This document shows, in pieces, positions 14,328-27,400 of a DNA stretch of 64,000 nt. The first letter of the stretch is position 1; every line of letters starts with the position of its first letter. A program made the translations under genes and the position numbers. The DNA comes from Dermatophagoides farinae. Lineage: Eukaryota; Arthropoda; Arachnida; Sarcoptiformes; Pyroglyphidae. The DNA lies in the NCBI RefSeq assembly GCF_024713945.1, contig NC_134679.1:3663001-3727000 (forward strand), given 5' to 3'. The notes below the pieces were generated by a model. That model did no database searches. It worked only from the letters and a program-made list of their open reading frames with translations, and was not told where the DNA came from.

Positions 14328-14988
14328 GAAACACTTTGATCATAAGAGCCGGCAATTTTGATTGTTGCCGATTTTTTTCAATTGATTCGATTTCAATTGT
14401 TGAAATCAAAGATCATGAAGCCTGTTTGTTAAGAAAAACAACAACAAAAAAAATTGAAAATAAAAAAATTTATTGAAATTTTTCATCGCATTAATTTAAA
14501 ATAAATTTAAAATTTTCGAATTTTGATTTTATTTTTTTTTGGAAAATTTCATTTAACAACAAATGAAAATCGAATCGAAAATTTAACACGATGAAATATC
14601 AATTGATGATTATCGAAAAAAAAATCAATATTAAATATTTTCTCACAAAGATTAGATGCATATTTGATTATCCGATTCTATTTTTGTTTTATCGGTTCAA
14701 TTTTTTTTTACAATTTCTACACGTTAATCATCATGATATTAAAAATTAAATTGGTTTCATCTAAATAATAATGATGGTAAAATTTTTTTTTTTTTGTCCA
14801 AATGATGCAAAAAAATCATTGTAGCAAAATAGTTGGCCGATAGATGGCAATACTTGTTTGATCATTTTTTTCTTGTTTCTCATCAATCAAAATATTCTGT
14901 TACATCTCCTATTCTACTATTATATATTCATTAAGACGCTTGTATTGAATTAATGTCATTCTTTTTTATTCTGTTTTTATATTTGTAG

Positions 14989-15441
14989 CTCGAAACACGT
15001 TACCCATTCATTGTATAATTGAACGAATGAATAGCACAATATCGACCAATGGATCATCATCGGGTCAACAACATCAACAACAACAACAAGTAACCGGATC
15101 TGGATCTTGCCATCAACAATCAACTTCATCTTCATCATCAACACCACCACCATTAAATGTTAATATTTCAAATCAATCGAATACAAACGATCTCTCTCAG
15201 ATGACCAATCCAACATCAACAACCACAACTAGCTTATCTGTTTCCGCATCCAATACTTCAACAACGGCAGGAAACTTATCGAATTCATCAACATCATCAT
15301 CATCATCAACACTTGCAGCCGGGACTATAATAGAACAGGATACCTATGCTATTCTACCATCAACCATTCCATATGCGGATATAATACGAGCCGTACTTAC
15401 TAAACTGGGATATGCATCACAAGAAATGGTTGGCGCCAAAG
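14989..15441 (+). CDS. dve: dve exon: first visible, ULD N-terminal half with low-complexity insert
   Basis: The acceptor is tttatatttgtag, ending at 14988. The donor is AAAG|GTAGAT, leaving phase 1. The frame is open from the exon edge, so the ATG at 15027 is internal: the residues just before it, LPIHCIIER, match the first ULD strand (LPVFCVVEH in SATB proteins). A segment of about 90-100 residues rich in Ser, Thr, Asn and Gln then follows, before the domain resumes at YAILPSTIPYADIIRAVLTK (about residue 119) and LGYASQEMVGAK. Translation must come from an upstream exon ending in phase 1. Confidence 0.88.
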
Positions 15442-18400
15442 GTAGATGACCATTTTCTTTTTCTTTTTTTATTTCATAAATATTTTCATCATACATAATC
15501 ATAATCATAACCATAATTATTGTTGGTTTCAAAACATTTCGTTTATTCATTTCTTCATTATTTGCATTAGTTCATATAATCATTAAGTTTTCGTGAATAA
15601 AAAAAAAATGTACCATAATCAATACTAACTGATGATGATGATGATGATGATGATGAAAGTTATTGCTTTAATTATCTTGGCTTTTAAATCAGGCTTTTTT
15701 TTGGCAAAGTTCATTTTAGTCTGCTGATTATATATTCTCTTCAAATTACATTTGACTGAATGACTATGAATTTATTGATCATCATTGTCATAGTTTACCT
15801 AATTGTGTATTTTTTTTCAACTATTAGATTCCTAATAGCAACATATTTATTCACCACAAACAAAAGATATTTCTAGCTTTTAATGTAAGATCATCTATCA
15901 GTCAGTCAGTCAGTATATATTGATGATGATGATGATGATGATGATGACTGTTTTTATTGTTGTTGTTCAAATAAACTAAAAAAAAAAAAATTCACATTCA
16001 ATGAATGGATCATTTTTTGTGATTCATTTTCCATTTTCTTATATATTCAGATGATTGACATCAATATGATACAGATGTATATATAGTTAGAGAGATCTTT
16101 TATTAATGAAACAAATATAAAATGAAAATGTCGAAACAAAACATTTTTTATCCATTCATCATCATAAAAAAAATTATATATTATGTTATGTCATGTGTGT
16201 GTGTGAAAGAAAAAAGAGTGAGTAAAACAAATATCGATTCGAATAAATGAATGAATGAATGCAATGAATGCAATGAAATGCAATGGCAATTGGTTGATCA
16301 CACGTGACCAAATAATATGTCGTCTATATATATATGTTTATTTTGGAACCGTTTTGCTTGTTGTTGTTGTTGTTCCATCCTAGCATAAAATGATCTTTTT
16401 CTTTTTTTTTCTTTGAAGTTTGATGATAATGATGATGATTCTCTTACAGACCATTACCTCGGATGAAGATGACGATGGCAGCGGCGACAGCAACCTATTA
16501 TATACAACAATAAAAAAAGAAAAAATATATATTCTAGTCGGCTAATTACGAGCCGAGAAAAAAAAATATATTCCCTAACACAGAATATGTAATATATATA
16601 TAGAGTATACGGGCCAATTTAAACACATGGCCCACTTGTTCATCATAATAAGCTCACTTTATATATTTTTTGTCTCATTTTATTTTTTTTTTATTTTTTG
16701 CTTTGAATCATTTCATCATCATTGTTCAATGTATGACAAGAAGCATATTTTCTGTTTTTATATTTCATATCCAAAACCATTTGTCTCTCTCTCACACTCT
16801 TGTTCACCGTTTAAAACATTCATTGAATTGAAGCCATTATTAATAAATTCATCATCATCATCATCATCATTCCTTCATCATTGTATTGTGCCAATTTTTT
16901 TTTCTTTTTTTGCCATATTTTCACCAAACCGGGATCTATTATCTATCCTGTCCACAGTTTCTATCCCCTCTTTTTTTCTGCCATGACAGAAAAAAATAGC
17001 AAAGCAAAAAAAAACTCAAATCGATTTAATTTTTTTCCACATAAAGAATTTCGAATAATGAATCATAATCAGCATCATCATCATCATCATCATCAACTAA
17101 ATACAAATGAATAGAATGTGAGCCTTAAGAATCTATAATATTCTTGACTTTAACTTTTCGTTTCGAACTAACATTCTGTCCAATCAGAAACAAGAGAAGG
17201 GGTGGGAATGTGGATAGAAAACAAGCAGATAAATGACAGATATAATAAATAAAGGAAACGAAGCTAACTTTTTTCTCTATTATTTTTCAACTTTTATTTC
17301 CTTTTTTTTATTTATATATGACTGTAAGAATATGTGTGTAAGTGCAAGAGAAAGCTCCTAATCAGAATTTGAGTTGCGGCTTTTTTCTCTCCCTTTCCTA
17401 TGTGTGTGTATCGGCAGTTTTGAGTCAAGTCATTGTTATTCAAATAAGAATCTACTGAATGACAAGTTGAAATTTTTTTTTATTCTTCCAAGTTTTTTTT
17501 TCTCAAAAAGTTAGAATCATAAACCATATGCGTAGTTATATTCTTAAGCACTATATTTTGAGTGACTTAATTTTCGATTGAAAACTGTAATTAACCGCTT
17601 TTTTTCTGCTTCACCTTGGGTTTTTTAATTGTTACGAAATTTCGATTCATTTCGGTTTTCATCTAGTGAATGAGATATCTCTCTCTCTCTCTCTCTCATA
17701 TAATCGAGAATGTGAACTATTACCATGTAGATTTGACAGCCATTATTAATGTGATAATAATTGCTACTCGAAATTTATTTTTTATTCTTTGGCACAAAAC
17801 AATTCTTAAAGTTGATTCTTGACGAAGTGAATTGTAATCGAAAATCAAGATCGATTAACTCAAGTTAGAAATTCTTTTCCCCTCTTAAACTAGGTTTACT
17901 AACTATTATTAATGTGAAAAAATTCGATCCATGTTTGTTGCCGCAATACTGAATGATAAAATCGAAAAAAAAAATTAGTGTACAGAATTCACCTGGTCCA
18001 TTGAAAAAAATGAAATGTGTACTGACGTGTTGATCTTGGTCTTGTTGAAATCCAATGAATTGAATTGAATTGAATTGAATAAAAGACAAAAAACATGTGT
18101 AACTCAGAGAAAAGCAACCAAATTCTACAAAAAAAGACTTTAACATGAGAAAGAATCATTTCAACATAGCAAACAGAAAAGAAGGTAAAATGAAAGACAA
18201 AAGACAAATAGAACAAATCACAGATGGAGGTGAATTTTTCTCATCACTTTGATTTCGTTGTTTTCTTTGAGAGCGGAAGATAGAATATTCTCTATTCTGA
18301 ATGACTATTATTGTTATTATTATTATTATTATTATTAGAAGCCTATGATGATGACGATGATGACGACGACGACGGTCATGATATTACAATCACTATACTC

Positions 18401-21400
18401 AATATTCTGACTTTATTTTTTCTAATGAGACTTGGATTTTTTTCTCTCGTTTTTTTTCTTCCTTTCTTTATTCTTTCAATGATTTTTTTTCTGAAACAAA
18501 TTCGAATCAAGCGATGCCCAAAAAAAAAAATCGAGGAAAAAAAACGAATGCCGAAGACAAAGACCAAATGAAACGAAAAATTGAGATGTGGAAATGAAAA
18601 GAAAAAAAAAGAATAAAGAATGATTATAAAAGACAAACCAAGCAAATTTGAAACAATGAGATATCGGGAAAATACAGAAACATGGTTGGTGATGGGGGGA
18701 GGAAGTCAACAAAAAAAAAAAGAATCACAGAACTCGAAAACGAGAATTTAAACTAATTTCGTTTGCTTGCTTTATTTTTTTTTTATATATTCTTATTCCC
18801 TCGGTCTATCGGTCGGTTGTCTGAACAATGTATTATGTATACTTTGTATATGTATTGTCCGCTTGTCTTGGTTGCACTCCACCACAAAAAATTCTTATTT
18901 TGCTTTCAAATTTTTAGTTTGGTCTATCTATCTGGATAATATTCCCATTCCTTCTTCTTTTTTCCCCTCAACATATAGAAATTTTATTCTTTTCCATTCA
19001 TCTATCTATCCATCCATCCATCCATCTATTCATTCCATTCAATTCAATTCATACATAGTTGATTCGATGTGAATACTGAAAAAAAAGAAACAAAACAAAA
19101 CAAAAACGAACTTATAGAGGGAAGAAAAACGTAAAAGTGAAATCAAAATTTACTTTTTTTTTGTAACATTTCATCTTTGAATTTATCTCACTAGGGACGA
19201 TTTTTTTTCTTTGTCTCTTTCTCAAATATATCTGTAAGACATAAATGAAGAAACGAATTATATTCAATGAGAAGATTCTCTCTTTCGTCATGTTAGTCCT
19301 GTGCAAACAAATACTGAATATTCTGTATTCACAGGGGTTATGATTACGACTATATGACCATGAATGAATTTATTGGACTAAGAATAAAATTAGATAGCAA
19401 TACAATTCTCATAGTCATACCACATTAAATACAATAACACACAGATACAGACAATCAGAAAGACAATTCCATGGATTCTTTGTTCGCTCATATCTCAAGA
19501 TTTCGTTTGTTTGTTCGAATGATGCTACAAAGTCACACGCACAAACAAATAAAAAAAAAATAAAGTCATCAAAATCTTGTTGATGATGATGACTAGATTT
19601 GTTTGCTAAATAATATGTTATATTCTCATCTCGTGATTGAATGAAAGAATATGAAAAATAACCGAAAGAAATTTGAGCAACCAGAAAAAAAACTGTGAAC
19701 ATTTTTGGTAATGTGAGATGATTTTCATTATAATATTCAGTGAATGGGGTTTGATATTCTGTTCCAAGGACGGATATGATTATGAAGATGAAGAAAATGA
19801 TGAATCCGGGATAATATTGTCCAGGATATTTAATTTTTTCAAACAATTATTCAAGTGCCATTCATATATCATCATTATTATTCATTTTGACCGGCCTCAT
19901 TTTTCTCTTTTTTTCTGATTATTTTATTTTGGCAATGATATTCATTTTTTTTTTTGAATATTTTACACACTTGTAATCAACTATAGAATCCTTTCTAGTG
20001 GTCAGGTTGTATTCGAGATATATTAAGTTTTTAACGATCTCAAATTTTTTTTTCTCGATTCAATATTTTCTTTTTTTTTCTAGACAACATTATACATTCA
20101 CGTATCCGAATCATCATTCTTTATATATTTATATTTGTCATAGTTATATGCCCAGAGTGATTTTTATATTTCAGAAAATATGTCGCATATTGCCTGTCAA
20201 ATTTCTTAATTATTGTAGTGCTCATTGATAACTACCAGTTTTCAGTAGTGAGAAGAAAAGATTTTTTTTTCTTTCTTTCTTTCATTTTTTTTTACATTTC
20301 CTACGATTCTAGCGATGATGGAACGGTGATGTTGATGATCAAATGCTATTGTAGATGAATTTTACATTAGGGTCTTTCTTCCCTCTTTTTTTATTATAAA
20401 CATAAATTTTGTTTATTTCATTCTTCATTAAATTTCAACTTTGAATAGTAACAAAAAAAGATGTTGATAAAGCGAAAGAGAGAAAATGAAAAAAAAGAAA
20501 AGAAATGAAATGACTAAATAGGTATTTGACAGTTATTAAAAATGTATTTTACTTTTTTTTCCACCATTTTTAGTGATGAAGGATATTAGCTGACAAGAAC
20601 TTGAAAAAAAAAATTTTCATTCACTTAGTAGTTTTTTTTTCGTTAATAATATTTGAACAACACAACACAAAAAAGAGAAAAATGTTTTTAAATATGAAAA
20701 AAAACAATTTTAAAGGCTAAAATGAAATGAAAATATATCGAATGGATTTATTTGTTATCATCATCATCATTTCTATAATTGTATATTGTATATATGAATC
20801 AATAACATTCGTACCTTGAAGTACAAGCAACCGAATAATAATGATTTTAAGGTTTTTGCTCAAATTGTTGTCATGTCTAGATATATTTTTTTTGGATTTT
20901 CAAAAAAAGGTAATTTAATCAAATCTCATCAATATTAACATTTTCATTATTATTGATGAATTAATGATTTAGCTGTTTTGTTGGATATATGTGTGTGTAT
21001 GTGTTTGTGCATTTAATATCCTATGGATTCATTCATTTTATATCACTTATAATAACCGGGATGCCCAAGTAAGCAATCATCAAGTTGATAATCCATATTC
21101 ATTGATATATACATGAAGACACACACACACACACACATAATCATTCGAGCGCAATGATTATGATGATCAATCTCAATCTCTTCCATATATATCTTTGTTC
21201 GTTGAACATAGACAAAAAAAAAACCAGTAGTAACTTGTAATCATCATTACAAAATGTACTAAAATCAATTTTTTTTTTACTTGTTATTTAATTGTGATCA
21301 CTGACAAATCTAATCGATTTTTTCAAGTTATTTAAGGAAAAAAAATAGAATGAACCCAAAAAAAAAACTACCCGATTCATCAACATCGAGCTTAATTGCC

Positions 21401-24400
21401 ATTTCATTTGCTCGTTTTTTTTTCTGGCTTGACAATTCGATTCGATTTGATCACAAAAAAAATCTGATTCGACGACTAGGCGGATTTATGCTAATTTTTT
21501 TTTTGCCTTTTCATCCATCTAACCAAGTGATGACTGATACGCGATTTGTGATCTTTTAATAATTATAACTTTAGATTCCATATATATATAAATGACATTT
21601 AGATTGATTACTTTTAGACAAATTAATCGCTATGATTTGTCTATTTTTGCTTGACTTGATCTCTGTCAAAACAATTTGAATTCAAATGGTAGAAAAAAAA
21701 ACAAAATTTTACTTGATTTGTTGTTTGTATGAAATGAAAAAAAATCATTTTCTTACTCTAACAACAATTTATATATTTGGCATTTGGCCAAATCAAAAAA
21801 AAAAAAAAATTGGGTAGGCTCCACTTAAGATTTGAGTGTGGTGGCCACGTTATATGAAAAAGAATAAAATAAAATAAAGACAGGTACCGAGAGAGAAAGG
21901 GGAAAACAAAAAAAAAAAAAACACACACACACACACAGTTAAGAGACTCTTCACTTTTGTCCATTGTTTTTGTTCATCATTGGCTATTGAAAATGATAAA
22001 TTTTTTTTTCTATGAGCAAAATTATTTTTTTTTTCATATTAACTTTCTATAGCTTGATGTAACAAAGTAAGGGCTTGGATAGTGTTTAGTGTATTCGTAC
22101 AAATAAATAAATAAAAAAATCTCATCCATAAAGAATAAAAAGGTTGACAATATTTGAACGGAAAAAAAAGTGGACAAAATATCGATATCTATATAAATCA
22201 TCATCATATAGAGATGGTGATCATCATATCTGAATTACACACAATCCTTATTTTATTGATTTTATCAACTTTCATTCTGATTCTACACTTGATTCTGAAA
22301 TTAATAATAAAAAAATATATATAACATTTCTATTCATAAAAGTGTTTTCGAAAAAAAAGCTCAACTTTTTTTTCCTGTTATCTTCTTCATTCTTGGTCAA
22401 AGATCAATCCAGTATAGATAGATAGTGAAACTATGCTTTTTTGTTTTGTTTTGTTAGCACTTAAAAAAATGATCTCTTTTCATATATTTTTTTTCCATGG
22501 TCACATATACTGTTCACCGAAACAGTAACAAAATGAATGACACATTTGGATTTATTAAATTTTTTTCTTCAAGTGGAAGTTATTTTTTTTTCGTTACTAC
22601 TGATGCTCTACTGATAATGATGTTTGCCTATTCTTCTTCTACTGATCTTGATCCAATCTGTTTTTTTTTTTTTTTTGATTGCCTATGCAATTAAAAAAAA
22701 TGAAAACTACTTTTTTTCATCGAGAAGCAAAAAAAATCTTTTTGCAACTATCTTACATTTATCAATATAGGTAGAAATCATGATTATCGATACTTTTTCG
22801 ACATTGAATTCTTTCATAAAACATTTAAACTTGACGAAAAAAAATTCGATTTAGTAGAAACAGAAAAAAAATCTATTTCAGCTTAATCCGACTGTTATTT
22901 TTTTCACAAAAAAAATCGGAAAAGAATAATGTTATCACAAAGAATGGCTGAAAAAAGTGAATTTATTCGATTCGAATTTGTCAATGTTTGATTTTATCAA
23001 ACAACAATTGTGTAAATTGGCTTTGTTTTATCCATCATCATCAAATGATGATCAACAATCCATCACATAATATACTACACATGCATGAATGGAGTGAAAA
23101 TAAACGAAATGAAAAAAAAATATATATTCACACACAATTCGATTCCAATCCGATGAGCAAAGAATAAAAATTCTATCAAATTCTATAGCTACAATTTACA
23201 ATTTATCGAAATAAATTGGTATATATCAAAGCAAAGTTCAATTTTTTATACTGATCTTTGAAAAAAAAGAGAATTGATGTTTGCAATATTTTCAATTTTT
23301 TCAGACTTACTTTCTATATATGGTCCCTTTGGTTCAGAGATACATTATCTATGATGATGATGGTGAAACATGATTTTGATTAACACTCAATTTGTCTTTG
23401 GATTTTTTTTTTGTTCGCACTTTGTTTTGTTCCGTCAATGTGATCAATTCAGTTCATTCATGTTAATTTGTTTTCTAACATTCGATTCTACTACTTGTTT
23501 TTGGGCTTTAACTAATTCTTTTTATTCATTCGTTTAGTTCATTCTGTCTTGTTTTCTTTTGTTATTTTTGTTGTTGTTGTTTTCTGTTTATTTCATTCAG
23601 TTCAATAAATCAAATGCAATCGGTAGCAATTTGCCGGAACCAAAAAAAAAAAAAACATTGATACTCTGTCAATCGAAGCTTTTTTCTCACATTTCTCAAA
23701 TCAAATTGACTATTGATCGAATTTGTGATTTTTAGTAAATTTAAATTGATACGATTCATTCAATAAAGCATAAGCATTCATTACTTTTCTTATTGGCTTA
23801 TTTATAGTGGCAAATTTTTTGTCATAATAATAATCAAATGAAACTAATCGATTGTAATTTCCAATTCAAATGGATAAACTGGATAGCAAAAGAATTGAAA
23901 TGGAAAAATCTAATCACGGTTCCGGTACAATTTGATCGATTCATTAATTAGTCTTGATCTAATTTGTTACTGACGGATTGTTGTTGTTGTTGTCATTTGT
24001 GCATTCTATTACAAATCTCTATCTTTCTACTTTCTTAAACAATGAATTTTATTTTTATTTTTTTCATCATCTTTGCTTTGAATCTCATAATTATTGTCCC
24101 TAAGATGATGATGAATCAATCAATCGATGTTTTTTTTCTTTTGTTGTTTATCTGAATTTATATTGCTTTTCGTCTTAACAACCGTTAGATCAATCGATAC
24201 ATTCGTATCATGCACAAACACACGATTCGTATTGTTTCGTGTTTAGGATCATCATTATCATCATCATCCTCGTCATGATGAACTTTATCCCTCACTCATG
24301 TCATTATTGTTGTGGAAAAAAAACAACTGCAACAAAATGAACAAATCGATCCAAAATGTATGTTACAAATATCGTTTCTCGCTCTGTTTATGACTGTTGT

Positions 24401-27400
24401 TTAGTCCTAAATTTTTACTTAAGAAAAAAAATTATTCTCCCTTTCTCTCTTTCTCTCTTTTCGTTAATCGGTATTCATTTCATTAGAATCCTTTATCGAT
24501 TGTTAATTAGTACACGAATTATAATGTAATTTTGCTTTGCAATTTGAGATCATCGCCATTTTTTAATGTTAGCTTATTTCAATGGAAAAATTTCTATTTA
24601 TATATTATATGGGTATAATTATCATTATGATGGCCAAATTGAGATATTCAATTTAGATGATTAGCAATAAACAACTAATGGAACGATCGATTCATTCAAT
24701 ATGGAATATTGTGTTTCTAGAATCGAATCCCATCCCATTTTCTCTCTTTTTTTTTCTCTCTCTCTCTTTCTTTATTTCAATTCATGACATGCATCTACAT
24801 GTTAAGCTGCTAATCTCTTGTTGTTGTTGTTGTTGTTGGCCGATTTCTATGGTTGTTTAGAGTACATTGCAATCTTTTTTTTCTCTATTTCTTCGTTATT
24901 TGTTCATCGTGTATATTATTTGTATTTAATTTAATAAATTAATGTGGATTAGTTAAATGTCGGAACATTAAGATTAATGTTATTACATTCAGGAGAAAAA
25001 AAAATCATGCTTGTATCATTTTCATGTACATGTAGAGTAGTTAGTTAAATCTTTAAGAATCTCTACTCTTGTTTCTTCTTTCTTTCTTTCACATTCATTT
25101 GATCCACTTTCGATTTCTTTGAGACTATATTCTTCTCATCAGCATCATCGTCTTAGTAGTCGTCAAAATACACACCACGACAAACATACCATTATCGGGC
25201 ATGTTGAATCTATGGGCCATTTAGGACCAGTAATACATACATGATGATATTAAAGAAATGATGACGATGATGATGAGCTACTGAATTTTTATGAAGAAAA
25301 AAAAATATCTCATCTCATTTTGATGATGATGATGATGCTAATCGCTCTATTCCATTACAAGTGAATGTGTATGTATAATATGTCTTTTGCTAAATCTGAG
25401 AATATAAGATCTATTATTTTTTTCTTTTCGATGTCGTCATGATGATGATGATGATGACCGTTTTCTACTTTATTAATAATAACATTATTGTATTATATTC
25501 TATATTTCGTGTGTGTGTGTGTGTATGTGTTTGTCATTAATATAGACGCATCTTCGCATTTTTTTTTCTTTCCTTTTTTTCGTTTCGATGATTGCTGCTT
25601 TGCTTTATTTGGATTCCATAATTCGTATATTCTTTATTCGAATTCGATTATTCCATCATCATTTGTTTGTTATTGAAATCTGTACATACATTTATAATAA
25701 TAACGGTATTAATGACGACAAATAATGGCCATGATGATTAGTATTATCAGTCTTTGATGATTTCGATATCGAATCGAGATTATGCTATCAAATTTTTTCA
25801 ATCATCTATCGTTCTTAACATTCATCATCATCATCATCATCATCATATTGTAATAAAAATTGATCACGAGAAACAATTACAATTCATGTGGACAATACAA
25901 TATTTTTCAAATGATTTTGGATTTTTTTTTCATTTGTTCACAAAAGTTGTAACATCCATTAAAAATCAATGGGAAAATATTGAATTCATTGATTGAGATC
26001 ATCTTTACAGTATAAATTTGACTCTTAATTACTATATCTCACGAGAGATAATCAAACCAAAAACAGAATCATATATGTCCAGTCCAGGTTTGTTTGGTTT
26101 GTTTGTTCATTGTGTCGTATGTCTGGGCATTAATTCAAACATAACTAACTCCAATCGTAATAGGAAACTTTTAATTTATTTTCATTAATTCTTCATTTAC
26201 AATAAGATCAACTACAACATTTTTTTTGTGTGTGTAAATGGTGTGCGTGTATGTTTAATTTGGAATTCGTCGCTGATTTTTTTTCCTCTTGATTCTTTTG
26301 ATGGGATAACAACGACTGCAACAACAACAACAAGACTGAATCGCCGCTTGTATTTGTTTTCATTGTATCGATGCACGCTATCAGTATCTGAAATAGATGA
26401 TGATCACTTTACTTTCTTTTAACGAGTAAATTTTTTTTTTTATTGTAAAAACAAGAAAACAACAACAAAAATCAAATGAATCAATATTGATTATTGTTTA
26501 CCTTCTCATTTACTTTTGTCCTTTTTCGCTTTTTATTTTGTCCATTTTGTCCATTTTGATTTTATTTCAAATGGATTTTGATTTTTGGTCGAAAATCTTG
26601 TGAAATCGGATGACAACTTTTTTGTTTTGTTTTGTTTGGTAATGACGTTTGTACGAACATCAGTTCATATTCATTAAAATGATGATGATGTCTTTTTTTT
26701 GTTTTCTCTCCATTTCCAATTCTATTTCTTTTATCTATTTATCTGTAATGTTCTGTAAATTTGTGTCATTTGTTGTTAAATGATAGCCTCGTTCACTTTC
26801 AATAACTTTTAGAATTTTTTTTTGCCTGTACGATTACTGAAAACTCAGACTGTGATTTGTACAACAATAAGACTATTTGTAATTAATAACAATTACTATT
26901 GGGCTCTTCATTTTGAAATGAATTTTTTTTTATTTCCACTATAACAATGTGTATGTGTGCGTTGTAATAGATGATAACATGATTTTTTTTTCTTTTATGA
27001 ATTTTCAATTTTTTTTTATTCTCCAATCTTTGATGTGGTTCACACAAACGAGAGAGGGAGAAAACGGTATTCATTTTGAATCGATTAGAATATTCGTCAT
27101 AGTTTTGTTTCCTTTGGTATAACGAAAAAATGTTTTCACATCTTTTTTGTCCTTAAAAAATATAAGATTTTCAGTGTTCCTATTAAAGCATTGCATTTTG
27201 TTACGGTCATCGAGATTCTTTTAGTTAATTCCCTTGTGAACAGATAAATAATAGGTTTGTGGTATACGGTCCAGTACGACAACAGTAGTGCTGAAACCGA
27301 AGAATTGATTGTTTTTAGGTTGACTTGTCTATCAATTTTTTTTTATTCTTTGTTAGTTGGCATTAGTAAGTCTCTCACAGTTATTCGACCGGCTCGATAA

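Larger units (their letters stand above)
1..14988. other. Non-coding block upstream of the first visible dve exon
   Basis: No coding exon can be supported here on either strand. Open frames up to about 105 codons exist, but they translate to low-complexity protein (runs of F, K, H, M, or alternating V/C and T/H) produced by T/A runs and by (CA)n, (CAT)n and (CAA)n repeats. The stretch is dominated by poly-T/poly-A runs of 7-27 bases and microsatellites, the larger of which are listed separately. Because the exon at 14989 starts in mid-protein, this block is probably 5' intron and/or promoter-proximal DNA of dve, and a short first coding exon may be hidden in it. I looked for an ATG-bearing stretch ending in a good donor in the needed phase and found none that convinced me. 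Confidence 0.6.

Noticed and set aside
15027-15029. ATG at 15027 as dve start
   Set aside because: The frame is open upstream to the acceptor and encodes conserved ULD residues, so this Met is internal.
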